64,000 nt of DNA from CADEDH01 sp039029735 (lineage in GTDB: Bacteria > Actinomycetota > Acidimicrobiia > Acidimicrobiales > SZUA-35): the NCBI GenBank assembly GCA_039029735.1, contig JBCCFL010000024.1, forward strand, positions 18,038-82,037. The letters run 5' to 3'. The position numbers and the translations under genes are program-made. Below, piece by piece: positions 50,656 through 59,834 of this stretch. The notes under the pieces were generated by a model. That model worked only from the letters and a program-made list of their open reading frames with translations. It ran no database searches and was not told where the DNA came from. Position 1 is the stretch's first letter; each line of letters begins with the position of its first letter.

Positions 50656-51315
50656 TCAGGAAGGAATACCTGCATCAGCCCGGACCGATGGGCAATACGA
50701 CGCAAGGACACACTCGCCGCACCGTGGCCGGCGAGCGATACACACACGCCGACCGTGCAGGATCATCCGCAGGCTGAACACGCCGCGCTCGCTGGCCGGG
50801 ATCATCGGATTGAGCACCATCTCGACCTTCACCGGATCGGTCTCGGTGGTGAGGTCGAGCAGCCCACTCAGCCGTAGCACGTGGGTGTCGACCGGGAGCC
50901 CAGGGAGATCGAGGGCCACGCTGCGCACCACGTTCGCGGTCTTGCGGCCAACCCCGGCAAGGGCTGTGAGGTCCTTCATCGACGTGGGAACCTCGCCGTC
51001 GTGGCGGTCGACGAGTTGGCCGGCGCATTTCACGACGCTCTTGGCCTTGTTGCGGAACAGCCCCAGGCTGGAGATGAGCCCCTCGACCTCCTCGAGGTCG
51101 GCCATGGCCAGCGCGTCCGCGTCTCCGAAGCGGGCGAACAGCCCAGGCGTCACCTTGTTGACGCCGACGTCAGTGGCTTGGGCCGACAAGATGGTGGCGA
51201 TCAGCAGTTGGAACGGGTTCTGGTGATCCAGCTCACATTCGGCGTCCGGGTACTCGCCGGCCAGCAGCTCGTGCGTACGCCGAGCGCGGCCCTTCGGGGT
51301 GCGGGGTCGAGCCAT
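50656..51315 (-). CDS. nth: Endonuclease III
   Basis: This 219-aa DNA glycosylase/AP lyase has the helix-hairpin-helix with catalytic Lys in LTALAGVGRKTANVV, catalytic Asp in VDTHVLRL, and the 4Fe-4S cluster pattern Cys-x6-Cys-x2-Cys-x5-Cys in CIARRPRCGECVLASYC. It removes oxidised pyrimidines. It is divergent from mshD with 36 nt between starts. The transcript ends at the strong terminator at 50507. Confidence 0.96.
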   Translation of the reverse strand: MARPRTPKGRARRTHELLAGEYPDAECELDHQNPFQLLIATILSAQATDVGVNKVTPGLFARFGDADALAMADLEEVEGLISSLGLFRNKAKSVVKCAGQLVDRHDGEVPTSMKDLTALAGVGRKTANVVRSVALDLPGLPVDTHVLRLSGLLDLTTETDPVKVEMVLNPMIPASERGVFSLRMILHGRRVCIARRPRCGECVLASYCPSVRADAGIPS

Positions 51316-51351
51316 CGGACCAGGCTAACCAGCGCAGTAGAATCGGAGGTC

Positions 51352-52341
51352 GTGACCAGCGGACCCGACGACGCAACGGCGACCTTCGCCCACCACCATG
51401 GCATCGGCGCTGCGGAGGCCGCCGCCATACGGCTCTTGTTTGCCAGGGCGCTGCCGTTGGAGCATCAGGACGATCGCTTTGACGCCTGGCCTCCACCGGG
51501 TGCAACCCCCGAGCCGTGGACGGGCGGTCGTGACCTCGTGGCCACCACGGCCACGGTCGGTGACTCGGTCGTTGCCTACGTTGGCGGCACCGTCGATGCC
51601 GACGCTGACCAGAACGGCCAGTCAGTCGCCCACCTCGATGCGATCGTCGACGAGTCCCAGCCGCATGCGGCGGCGATCCTGGCGCACTGCATCGAAACGG
51701 CCAGCCGCGAGCTGGGCGCGATCGGGGTATCGACGATGGAACTCTGGGCCCGGCCGGCAACCGCAACTCACGAGCAGGTGGTCGACCGGTTCGCCATGAC
51801 GCCCACCAGGGCACTGCATCAGATGCGGGTGCCGCTCCCAGTCGAGATCGCCCCGATCGACAGCCGGGCCTACCACGCCCACGACGACCTCCTCGCCGTG
51901 ATGACGGTGAACAACCGAGCGTTCGCCACCCACCCCGACCAGGGGAGCCAGACGCCGGAGCGAATGCGGGCCACCATGGAACAGAGGTGGTTCCAACCCG
52001 AGGGCCTGCGTATCCACGAGCGGGACGGCCGCGTGGCCGGGTTCTGCTGGACGAAGATCCACGCCCCACGCCACGACCTTCTCGACCCCGCCCATACGTC
52101 TCCACCCCTCGGTGAGATCTTCGTGATCGGTGTCGACCCCGACTTCCACGGGCAGGGCCTCGGCGCGCCGATGACGGCGGCCGGGTTGTCATGGCTGCAC
52201 GAGCAGGGCCTGGAGCACGGCATGTTGTATGTGGAGGCAGACAACGAACCGGCCGTGCGCACCTACCTGCGCCTCGGGTTCGTCATCGAGCGCACCGACA
52301 AGGCCTGGACCCACGTGATTGCCGGAGCCGAGGCGTCGTGA
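51352..52341 (+). CDS. mshD: Mycothiol synthase
   Basis: This 329-aa protein has two GNAT domains. The C-terminal one holds the acetyl-CoA motif IFVIGVDPDFHGQGLGAPMT followed by YVEADNEPAVRTYLRLGF; the preceding FCWTKIHAP is also typical of MshD. It acetylates the Cys-GlcN-Ins precursor in the last step of mycothiol synthesis. GGAGG lies 5 nt before GTG 51352. The stop overlaps rlmN by 3 nt. Mycothiol is limited to actinobacteria. Confidence 0.9.
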   Translation: MTSGPDDATATFAHHHGIGAAEAAAIRLLFARALPLEHQDDRFDAWPPPGATPEPWTGGRDLVATTATVGDSVVAYVGGTVDADADQNGQSVAHLDAIVDESQPHAAAILAHCIETASRELGAIGVSTMELWARPATATHEQVVDRFAMTPTRALHQMRVPLPVEIAPIDSRAYHAHDDLLAVMTVNNRAFATHPDQGSQTPERMRATMEQRWFQPEGLRIHERDGRVAGFCWTKIHAPRHDLLDPAHTSPPLGEIFVIGVDPDFHGQGLGAPMTAAGLSWLHEQGLEHGMLYVEADNEPAVRTYLRLGFVIERTDKAWTHVIAGAEAS

Positions 52342-53402
52342 ACGCGGCCAGTACGGTTCGGTCGCCGTGGAGCCTCGCCCGCGACGATTGGGCCCATCAC
52401 CTCGCCGACGAACCCCGATACCGGCTCGATCAGCTGTGGCGCGGGCTCTACGTCGACGGGGCCGCCCCGACCGACATCACCACACTCCCCCGCGGGCTGC
52501 GCGATCGGCTGACCGACGTGGCGCAGCCTGCGCTGACCGAACAACGGCTCCAATCAGGGGACGACGGCGGCACGATCAAGTGGCTCTGGGCCCTGCCCGA
52601 CGGCGCTGCGATCGAGACCGTGCTCATGCACTACGACGAACGATCGACGGTCTGCATCTCCAGTCAGGCCGGATGCGCCATGGCCTGCGGGTTCTGTGCC
52701 ACTGGTCAGGGCGGATACACCCGGAACCTCGACGTTGGCGAGATCCTTGAGCAGGTGGTGGCCGCCCGGGCCACGGCCGCTCCCCGCCGCCTGTCGAACG
52801 TGGTGTTCATGGGGATGGGTGAGCCCTTCGCCAACTACGACCGGGTGCTGGAGGCCATCCACCGCCTGCTCGGCGACTTCGGCCTCGGCGCCCGCCACAT
52901 CACCGTGTCGACGATCGGTCTGGTGCCACAGATCCTCCGCTTCGCCGAAGAGGGATTGCAGGTCGGCCTGGCCGTCTCGCTCCACTCGGCCAACGACCAC
53001 GACCGATCCGAGCTGATCCCGGTGAACCGCCGCCATCCCCTCGACGATCTGGTGGCGGCATGTGAGCTGTACCGCGAACGCACGGGCCGGCGGGTGACGT
53101 TCGAGTGGGCGATGATCGATGGCGTGAACGATCGGCCCCGCGACGCCGACGAGCTGATCGGCGTGGCCTCCCGGGCCGGGGCGCATGTGAACCTGATCCC
53201 GTTGAACCCGACGCCCGGTTGGCCAACAGTCGGCTCACGGCCCGAGGTGATCGCTGACTTCGCCCGACGGCTCACGCGAGGCGGAGTGAACGCAACCGTA
53301 CGGGCCAACAGAGGCACCGACATCGACGCCGCATGTGGGCAACTCGCCGCCCGCGACGACCACGGCACGGGCCCCACCCCAGTCGAACTCCGGCGCACGT
53401 GA
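52338..53402 (+). CDS. rlmN: 23S rRNA (adenine-C2) methyltransferase (radical SAM)
   Basis: This 354-aa radical SAM enzyme has the cluster motif Cys-x3-Cys-x2-Cys in QAGCAMACGFCATGQGGY, VFMGMGEPFANYDRV, and the second catalytic Cys in RGTDIDAACGQLA. It methylates A2503 of 23S rRNA and some tRNAs. GTG 52338 overlaps the mshD stop (GTGA). Family length and all motifs are normal. Confidence 0.95.
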   Translation: MNAASTVRSPWSLARDDWAHHLADEPRYRLDQLWRGLYVDGAAPTDITTLPRGLRDRLTDVAQPALTEQRLQSGDDGGTIKWLWALPDGAAIETVLMHYDERSTVCISSQAGCAMACGFCATGQGGYTRNLDVGEILEQVVAARATAAPRRLSNVVFMGMGEPFANYDRVLEAIHRLLGDFGLGARHITVSTIGLVPQILRFAEEGLQVGLAVSLHSANDHDRSELIPVNRRHPLDDLVAACELYRERTGRRVTFEWAMIDGVNDRPRDADELIGVASRAGAHVNLIPLNPTPGWPTVGSRPEVIADFARRLTRGGVNATVRANRGTDIDAACGQLAARDDHGTGPTPVELRRT

Positions 53403-53481
53403 TCCGGACCGGCGCGCCACAGATCGACCCACAACCCGATGGCGCACGAGCAGGGTCGACGCAGTCCATACTGGTGGGGCT

Positions 53482-53847
53482 ATGACTCGATGGTTCAACC
53501 CCTCCCACCCCCAGACCCTCCAGGCCGCGGTGATCCTCGGCTACATCTCGGCGGTGTTCGGGGCGCTGGCGTTCGCCGGGTTCAACCCTCTCCTGTTGCT
53601 CCTGTGCATCGGTATCGGGGCCGGCGCGTTCGGGTCGGCCAACAACCAGCGGTGGGGTTACTTCCTCCTCGCTGGCTGCTCGCTGCTGCTGGCGCTCTTC
53701 TGGTGGCTACTCCTCGTTGGTGCCATCAGCGGGGGCTCGGTGGTGGGCTCACTCCAGCGGCTGAACGCCGTGGTGTTCCCCACCGCGCTGGCTGTCGCCG
53801 CCTGGCACAACCACAGTCGCGAGTACCAGAAGGTCTGGTTCGAGTAG
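53482..53847 (+). CDS. Small integral membrane protein
   Basis: This 121-aa protein has three to four helices: VILGYISAVFGALAFAGF, LLLLLCIGIGAGAFG, YFLLAGCSLLLALFWWLLLV and VVFPTALAVAAWHN. No family is recognised. ATG 53482 begins after an 80-nt spacer from rlmN. Its end overlaps the start of the next reading frame. Confidence 0.75.
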   Translation: MTRWFNPSHPQTLQAAVILGYISAVFGALAFAGFNPLLLLLCIGIGAGAFGSANNQRWGYFLLAGCSLLLALFWWLLLVGAISGGSVVGSLQRLNAVVFPTALAVAAWHNHSREYQKVWFE

Positions 53848-55256
53848 CGCTTCTGGGCGCCCTTGTTCTCGGCGCCTGCTCCACCACCGAACCAGCTGAC
53901 ACGAGCCCTGGCCTGGCGGGCGACCCCGCCCTCGGGTGGGAACGCTGCGGCGAACCCTTCGAGTGCGCCACGATCGAGGTGCCCATCGACCACGGTCGCC
54001 CCAACGACGCCACGATCGACCTCGCACTCATCCGTCGCCCCGCCACGGGCGATGTCATCGGGTCGATCTTGGTCAACCCCGGTGGCCCGGGTTCATCCGG
54101 GGTCGACTTCGTCAGGGGTGGTTTCAATCTCGGACCTGAGGTGGGCGAACGATTCCATCTCGTGGGCCTCGACCCGAGGGGGGTCGGCGCCAGCGCCCCG
54201 GTGAACTGCGCCGAGCGCCGCAGCGATGGTCCCCTCCCCGACCACGATCCCGATTCGCCGGCCGAGACGGCCGCCCTCGACGAACGGGCCCGCCGCACCG
54301 CCGATGCGTGCGCGATCGGCGATGACGGCGGCCTGCTCCCCCACCTCCACTCCGACGCCGTTGCCGACGATCTCGATCTCGTGCGTGCCGCCCTCGGCGA
54401 CGAGCGCCTCAACTACTACGGGTTCAGCTACGGCACCCGCTACGGCCTGCGCCACGCCATGCGCCACCCCGACCGGGTGGGCCGCATGGTGCTCGATGGT
54501 GTGGTGGACGACGGCGATCTGCCTGCCCTGTTGGCGATGCAGGCCGATGGCTTCGATGCAGCCTTCGCCGATTTCGATGCCGCCTGCGCCGGGCTGGCGA
54601 ACTGCCCACCCGGTGGGCTCGCCGCGACCTACGACGAGTTGGCCGCAGAGCTCGATGCACGGCCGGTCGGCGAGGTGGGGCCGGCCGAGCTGGCGTTCGC
54701 CACACTGCGCACGCTGTACGACGAGGCGTTCCGCACGAGCTATCTCACCGCGTTGTCGGCGGCCATCGACGGCGATCTCGCCGGCATCGAGACCCTGAGC
54801 GACAACTTCGTCGGTGGGTTCAGCTACACCTCCTACGTCGCCGTCTCGTGCACCGACAGTGACCGGCCATCGGGCGTCGACGGGTGGGACAGCCTCGCCG
54901 CCGAGCTGGCCGCGCGGTCGCCTCGGTTCGGGGCGACACTCGCCAACGAACTCCGGGTGTGCGCTCACTGGCCCATCGGCCCCTCCCCGTCCGACGAGAC
55001 CGGCGGCCCCGACTCCGACTCCGACTCCGACAGCGCCGCACTCGCCGGTGTGCCGCTGCTGCTGCTGACCACCACGGACGACCCGGCGACACCGGCCGCA
55101 GGAGCCCAGGCCGTGGCCGAACGGCTCCCCGACGCCGCGCTGGTGGTGGCCGACGCCCAACGCCACACCGCCTATGGCACCGGCGCCTGTGTGCGAGACG
55201 TCGTCACGGCGTACCTCCTCACCGGCACCGCTCCCGCGGTGCCGGTCACCTGCTGA
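53835..55256 (+). CDS. Lipoprotein alpha/beta hydrolase (tripeptidyl aminopeptidase-like, S33)
   Basis: This protein of about 473 aa has a lipoprotein signal (VALLGALVLGAC, lipobox LGAC). The oxyanion loop is ILVNPGGPGSSGVDF, the nucleophile Ser lies in NYYGFSYGTRYGLRH, the Asp in LLTTTDDPATPAAGAQ and the His in QRHTAYGTGAC. Such secreted enzymes trim peptides or esters. No ATG, GTG or TTG stands just before the signal in this frame; the best fit is CTG 53835, inside the end of the membrane-protein gene. An acidic Asp/Ser run precedes the last domain. Confidence 0.85.
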   Translation: MVRVALLGALVLGACSTTEPADTSPGLAGDPALGWERCGEPFECATIEVPIDHGRPNDATIDLALIRRPATGDVIGSILVNPGGPGSSGVDFVRGGFNLGPEVGERFHLVGLDPRGVGASAPVNCAERRSDGPLPDHDPDSPAETAALDERARRTADACAIGDDGGLLPHLHSDAVADDLDLVRAALGDERLNYYGFSYGTRYGLRHAMRHPDRVGRMVLDGVVDDGDLPALLAMQADGFDAAFADFDAACAGLANCPPGGLAATYDELAAELDARPVGEVGPAELAFATLRTLYDEAFRTSYLTALSAAIDGDLAGIETLSDNFVGGFSYTSYVAVSCTDSDRPSGVDGWDSLAAELAARSPRFGATLANELRVCAHWPIGPSPSDETGGPDSDSDSDSAALAGVPLLLLTTTDDPATPAAGAQAVAERLPDAALVVADAQRHTAYGTGACVRDVVTAYLLTGTAPAVPVTC

Positions 55257-55317
55257 CGCGGAGCTGATCCGACCGGTTCGAGGTCCCCCGGGTCCGGTTC
55301 GCTATCGTCGGCCGGTG

Positions 55318-56016
55318 ATGACCGTGATGCCGGACGACCGACTTCCCGAGGGCGACGAGAAGCGCGCCGCCGTGCGCACGATGTTCGACACGATCGCGCC
55401 GCGCTACGACCTCGTGAACCGCCTGATGACGTTCCGGATGGATGTCGGCTGGCGGCGCACCACGCTCACCGAGATGGGAATCCCCACCGGATCGCTGGTG
55501 TTGGACTTGGCCGCTGGTACTGGCGACTTCTGCGTCGAGCTGGAGGAGCAGGGCATGCGCCCGGTCGGCGTGGACCTCTCCTATGGCATGCTCGGCGCCA
55601 CCCGAAGCCGCTCCCCGCAGGTGCAGGGCGATCTGCTCGCCCTTCCGATGGCGGCTGAGTCTGCCGATGGAGCGGTATGCGGCTTTGCACTCCGCAATCT
55701 GGTCGCCCTGGCCCCGTTCTTCGGCGAACTCCAGCGCGTTCTGCGGCCTGGCGGGCGCATCGGCCTGCTCGATGTGTCCCAGCCCGACAATGCCGTGATG
55801 CGCTGGGGCCATGGGGTGTACTTCAACAAGGTGGTCCCCCTCGTGGGTGGCCTGTTGTCGGACCGTTCGGCCTATGGGTACCTCCCCCGGTCAGCCTCCT
55901 ATCTGCCCGAGCCCGACGAGTTGACCGCGCTCGTGGCCGACGCCGGATTCGTCGACGTGGAGCGTCGGCAGCTCTCCGGCGGCATCACCCAGCTCATCAC
56001 CGCCACTCGAGCCTGA
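55318..56016 (+). CDS. menG: Demethylmenaquinone methyltransferase
   Basis: This 232-aa UbiE/MenG methyltransferase has FDTIAPRYDLVNRLMTFRMD, motif I VLDLAAGTGDFC, GVDLSYGMLGATR, and GGITQLITATRA at the end. It makes menaquinone from the demethylated form. The ATG at 55318 follows a TATCGT-like -10 by about 9 nt, which suggests a short-leader or leaderless mRNA. Alternative start GTG 55315 is in frame. Confidence 0.93.
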   Translation: MTVMPDDRLPEGDEKRAAVRTMFDTIAPRYDLVNRLMTFRMDVGWRRTTLTEMGIPTGSLVLDLAAGTGDFCVELEEQGMRPVGVDLSYGMLGATRSRSPQVQGDLLALPMAAESADGAVCGFALRNLVALAPFFGELQRVLRPGGRIGLLDVSQPDNAVMRWGHGVYFNKVVPLVGGLLSDRSAYGYLPRSASYLPEPDELTALVADAGFVDVERRQLSGGITQLITATRA

Positions 56017-56126
56017 CCGTCCAGAGGGCCGCCGCCCCTGTCAACCAGCAGGCCCGGCCCTGGCGCGCCCGCGTCGGCAGCTGAGATCCTGCTCAGGGTT
56101 CCAGTCAGAATGCCGATGGGAAGGGG

Positions 56127-57344
56127 GTGAGTCGAGGAGTCCCGACGGCCACGGACGTGGCCTCGGCGGGCCCGGTTCCGATCACCACCGCGCCGCACGA
56201 GCAGCCCTTGGCGATGGTGTCGTCGCCGTCACCGCCTCCTGCGGTGAGCGTGATCGTCCCCACCTACAACGAGCGGGACAACATCCACACCCTTCTCGTC
56301 CGCCTGGCGGACGCGTTGCACGAGGTCGCGTACGAGATCATCGTGGTCGACGACGATTCGCCGGATCGAACGTGGGCACTCGTGGAGCGCCTCGGTCACC
56401 ACGACCCCCGTATCCAGCTGCTGCGCCGTGTCGACCGCCGAGGTCTGTCGTCGGCGGTGATCGACGGGATGGCGATGGCCCGAGGTACCGCGCTGGCGGT
56501 GATCGACGCCGACCTCCAACACGATGAGGCGATCCTGCCCGAGCTCGTCGATCCCGTGGTGCGCGGTGAGGCAGACCTCAGCATCGGCGTGCGCTCGGGG
56601 CCGGGCGGAAGCTACGGCGACTTCGGCCCCTACCGCCGCATGGTGTCGTGGGTGGGAGCCGAGTTGGCCCGAACGTTGCTCGGGATGCGCCTGAGCGACC
56701 CGATGAGCGGCTACTTCGTGGTGTCGCGAGCCCGCTTCGAGGCGCTGCGCCCAACGATCAACCCTCGCGGCTTCAAGGTGATGCTCGAGCTCCTGGCCCG
56801 GGGGCCGGCCCCCCGGCTGGCCGAGATCGGCTACACGTTCCGCTCCCGCATGCGGGGCGAGACCAAGCTCTCGTCGTCGGTGGTGGTGGCGTTCCTGGTG
56901 GCCCTGCTGGGCCTCGCCGCCCAGCGTCGATCCGACAGTGCGTTCACCACCTACTGCTCGATCGCAGTCACCGCCCTCAGCCTGCGGCTGTCAGCACTGT
57001 CGGTGCTGCAGCTCGCCGGTGTCGGCACCGTCGCTTCGATCCTCGCCACCGAGATCGCAATCGCGTTCGAGTTCGTGCTCCACGACCGGATCACCTTCCG
57101 GGGGTGCAGGCGACGAAGACGGTCCCTGGCCGGTCGGCTGTTTCGCTTCCACATGATCACCTGGCACGCCACGCTGGCCCTCAGCGGGCTGGCGATCACC
57201 GTGGAACGTCTCCTGACCCCCGCCGTCGACACCGTCGACGTCGCGCTTGCACTCACCGCCGCCACGGTCGGTGTGGTCACGTCGGTGATCGTGAGCTACG
57301 AGCTGAACCGCCATGTGACCTGGGCCTCGCGACGCCCGCGCTGA
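56127..57344 (+). CDS. Dolichol-phosphate mannosyltransferase-like GT2 fused to GtrA domain
   Basis: This 405-aa protein has a GT2 domain (SVIVPTYNERDNIHTLLVRL, IIVVDDDSPDRTW, VIDADLQHDEAILPELVD, FRSRMRGETKLSS) and a C-terminal GtrA-type membrane domain with four helices (residues about 265-400, ending NRHVTWASR). The first part loads a sugar onto a polyprenyl phosphate; the second is thought to help move it across the membrane. GTG 56127 follows a GGGAAG-like site. It starts the polysaccharide cluster. Confidence 0.9.
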   Translation: MSRGVPTATDVASAGPVPITTAPHEQPLAMVSSPSPPPAVSVIVPTYNERDNIHTLLVRLADALHEVAYEIIVVDDDSPDRTWALVERLGHHDPRIQLLRRVDRRGLSSAVIDGMAMARGTALAVIDADLQHDEAILPELVDPVVRGEADLSIGVRSGPGGSYGDFGPYRRMVSWVGAELARTLLGMRLSDPMSGYFVVSRARFEALRPTINPRGFKVMLELLARGPAPRLAEIGYTFRSRMRGETKLSSSVVVAFLVALLGLAAQRRSDSAFTTYCSIAVTALSLRLSALSVLQLAGVGTVASILATEIAIAFEFVLHDRITFRGCRRRRRSLAGRLFRFHMITWHATLALSGLAITVERLLTPAVDTVDVALALTAATVGVVTSVIVSYELNRHVTWASRRPR

Positions 57345-57393
57345 GCGGCGGCGGGCCGCACGCATGGTCATCCGGCGTTGCGAGGACGCCGGA

Positions 57394-57939
57394 TCAGCTG
57401 ACGAGGGGGCCGATGGTGGTGAGCACCAGGGAGTCGATCTCGGTCACCGCTCGTTCGTAGTCACGACGCTTGCGGTTGTAGGGATCGTCGACGTTCCAGG
57501 TCGTGCCGAGATAGCTGGTGGCGTCGCGCTGGGAGGCAACGGCGTCGACCAGCTGATCGACGGTGAACGACCGAGCCATCATCTGCTGGGCCACCTGGGC
57601 GGCCTCCTTCAGCGGGATGATCTTGGGGAAGCTCTGACTGTGGAGCAGGGTGGCCTTCTGTACGTGCTCGCCCTCCATGGTGAGCACCAGGTCAGCCGCT
57701 TCGAGGCTGGCGTCGTCGAGCTTGTAGCTGTGGTGTTGGCTGGCGTCGAGGCCTCGCTCACCCAGCACCTGGATCAGCGTGGCCGGGGGCGACTGTCCAG
57801 CCGAGAGGAACCCGGCGGAGCGGAACATCGCACGCTCCTCACCGAAGTGATGGCGAGCCAGAACCTCTGCCGTCGGACTCCGGCAGATGTTGGCGGTACA
57901 GACGAACAGGATCCGCAGCGGGATGCCGTTGGTGTTCAA
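57394..57939 (-). CDS. Low-molecular-weight protein-tyrosine phosphatase
   Basis: This 181-aa enzyme has the P-loop VCTANICRSPTAE with catalytic Cys and Arg, and the general-acid Asp in WNVDDPYNRKRRDYE. In capsule and exopolysaccharide clusters such phosphatases (Wzb/EpsP-like) reverse BY-kinase phosphorylation; the kinase is at 59835. It overlaps the sugar transferase gene by 4 nt (57936-57939). It is slightly longer than the usual 150 residues. Confidence 0.93.
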   Translation of the reverse strand: MNTNGIPLRILFVCTANICRSPTAEVLARHHFGEERAMFRSAGFLSAGQSPPATLIQVLGERGLDASQHHSYKLDDASLEAADLVLTMEGEHVQKATLLHSQSFPKIIPLKEAAQVAQQMMARSFTVDQLVDAVASQRDATSYLGTTWNVDDPYNRKRRDYERAVTEIDSLVLTTIGPLVS

Positions 57940-58628
57940 CTGCCCCGTCGCATGAACGGGATCATCACCGTTCGGACCAGAATCTTGAGGTCCGACCAGA
58001 AGGTCACGTCCACCACGTAGTCGATGTCGAGGTGCAGCCCGGCGGCGATGCGGTTCGCCGACCGCAGCGGCGAGATCTGGAACCGACCGGTGAGGCCGGG
58101 GCGCACCAGGTGCCGGGGGTGATGGGCGAAGCCCTCACGCTGGGCCACTGAGGTGATCTCCGGGCGAGGGCCGACGAGGCTCATCTCACCCCTGAGGATG
58201 TTGATCAGCTGCGGCAGCTCGTCGAGGCTCGTGGCTCGCAGGAAGCGACCGAACGGACGGTGCCGAGGATCGTGGGACGACTTGTGGGTCATCCGGCGCT
58301 CTGGTCCGATGTAGTTCGGGCTGTGGGCCACGCGCCGATCACGCAGCATCGACCGGAACTTGTAGATCATGAACGGCTGGCCGTTGCGGCCGAGCCGCTC
58401 CTGGCGGTACAGCACACCGCCAGGGCCGAGCATCAGGGGAATGGCGATCGCGATGGCGACCAGCACGGGTGAGAAGACGGTGATGACAACGAGGGCCAGC
58501 ACCACGTCCAGGGGGCGCTTCAGCCAGCGGCTGTACGCCGACGTGGCAGGGACCAGGAACACCGGAGCGGTGACCGGCCGCGCATCGATAACCGTCGACG
58601 CCGGGAGTTCACGGGTTGCGTTTACCAC
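57936..58628 (-). CDS. Priming polyprenyl-phosphate sugar phosphotransferase
   Basis: This 230-aa protein is the catalytic part of a WbaP/CpsE-type transferase: KRPLDVVLALVVITVFSPVL membrane segment, YRQERLGRNGQPFMIYKFRS, SLDELPQLINILRGEMSLVG and PRPEITSV. It starts repeat-unit synthesis by moving a sugar-phosphate to undecaprenyl phosphate. It lacks the N-terminal membrane domain of long forms. GTG 58628 is the start; the divergent GT2 gene begins 128 nt away. Confidence 0.94.
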   Translation of the reverse strand: MVNATRELPASTVIDARPVTAPVFLVPATSAYSRWLKRPLDVVLALVVITVFSPVLVAIAIAIPLMLGPGGVLYRQERLGRNGQPFMIYKFRSMLRDRRVAHSPNYIGPERRMTHKSSHDPRHRPFGRFLRATSLDELPQLINILRGEMSLVGPRPEITSVAQREGFAHHPRHLVRPGLTGRFQISPLRSANRIAAGLHLDIDYVVDVTFWSDLKILVRTVMIPFMRRGS

Positions 58629-58755
58629 TGGTAGCGGTTGACCTCCAGCCCCACGGAGTCGAACCGTAGCTCAACCCGGATGGGACCTGTTACCAATGGG
58701 AGGTAAGCAATACACCCCGTTGTTGAACAAGCATCGACACGATAGGAGGAGGTCC

Positions 58756-59733
58756 GTGCCTGCCGATCCTGCCGCAGCAGATCACGAAACCCCTGGTCAG
58801 GGCCCTGTGGCCACGATCGCCGTTCTCACCTTTCGCCGCCCTGAGTCACTTCTGACCACACTCCGCAGCATCGGTGGTGCGACGCTCCACAACGAGGGCG
58901 ACGCCCACCTCCCGTGGCGTGTGGTCGACGTGCTGATCATCGACAACGACGCCATTCCGTCAGCTGCAGACGCAGTGGCCACGGCACAGGCCGAGGGGCT
59001 CGCCAGGGTCCCGATTCGCTATGTGCACGAACCCGCCCCGGGCCTGACCGCGGCCCGCAATCGGGCCCTCGACGAAGCGGCCGGCGACGTGGTGGTGTTC
59101 ATCGACGACGATGAGCGGGCCGGCCCCGGGTGGCCCGGTGGCTTGTTGACGATGATGGCCGACACGGGGGCCCACCTCGTTGGCGGACCGGTGGAGACGG
59201 CCTTCGTCGGCACTCCCCCGGCATGGGCCGTCGACGGTGGCTTCTTCGAGCGGGAGCGGCCCGTCCACGGTGCCCGGATGCCGTGGCTGCGATCGGGCAA
59301 CCTCGCCGTCGATCGGGCCGCGGTCGCCGGCGCCGGCCTCCGCTTCGATCCTGCGTTCGGCCTCTCGGGCGGCGAGGACGTCGCCTTCACCCGGGGAGCC
59401 GCCGAAGCCGGTCTCGAATTGCGGTGGTGCGATCGTGCCCCCGTCACCGAGGACGTCGGCCCGGAGCGAACGACAGTGGGGTGGGTGATGCGGCGAATGC
59501 GGGTCGGGACCTCGAACTGGGTCAGGGCGAATCTCTCGGTGACCGACGGCTGGCGGGCCCGGGCCCGCTTCGCCCTAGCCGGCGTGGCCCGAGTGGTGAT
59601 AGGCGTGGCCACCACGAGCGCCGGGATCGCAACCCGGAACGACGTCCGGCGGGTGCAGGGCCTGGCCACCACGTGGCGGGGCGTCGGCGGGATCCAAGGT
59701 CTCCTCGGGCGGCGGTCCGAGACCTACGGCTGA
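58756..59733 (+). CDS. GT2-family glycosyltransferase
   Basis: This 325-aa transferase has IAVLTFRRPESLLTTLRSIG, VLIIDNDAIPSAADAV, the DxD-like VVVFIDDDERAGPGW and GLSGGEDVAFTRGAAEAGLE. The C-terminal 90 residues are partly hydrophobic. AGGAGGAGG lies 4 nt before GTG 58756, which fixes the start. It adds a sugar to the growing unit; which sugar is not visible. Confidence 0.9.
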   Translation: MPADPAAADHETPGQGPVATIAVLTFRRPESLLTTLRSIGGATLHNEGDAHLPWRVVDVLIIDNDAIPSAADAVATAQAEGLARVPIRYVHEPAPGLTAARNRALDEAAGDVVVFIDDDERAGPGWPGGLLTMMADTGAHLVGGPVETAFVGTPPAWAVDGGFFERERPVHGARMPWLRSGNLAVDRAAVAGAGLRFDPAFGLSGGEDVAFTRGAAEAGLELRWCDRAPVTEDVGPERTTVGWVMRRMRVGTSNWVRANLSVTDGWRARARFALAGVARVVIGVATTSAGIATRNDVRRVQGLATTWRGVGGIQGLLGRRSETYG

Positions 59734-59834
59734 ACGAGACGGTCGGACCAGGCGGTCGGACGAAGCAGCGGTGAGCGGATACGCTCGGAAGTTCGCCGCA
59801 CCCCAACTCCTGCTCGTAAGAGGGGGCCCACACG

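Noticed and set aside
50500..50660. tmRNA or riboswitch in the nth 3' region
   Set aside because: No tRNA-like ends, tag frame or known riboswitch core; it follows a gene rather than preceding one.
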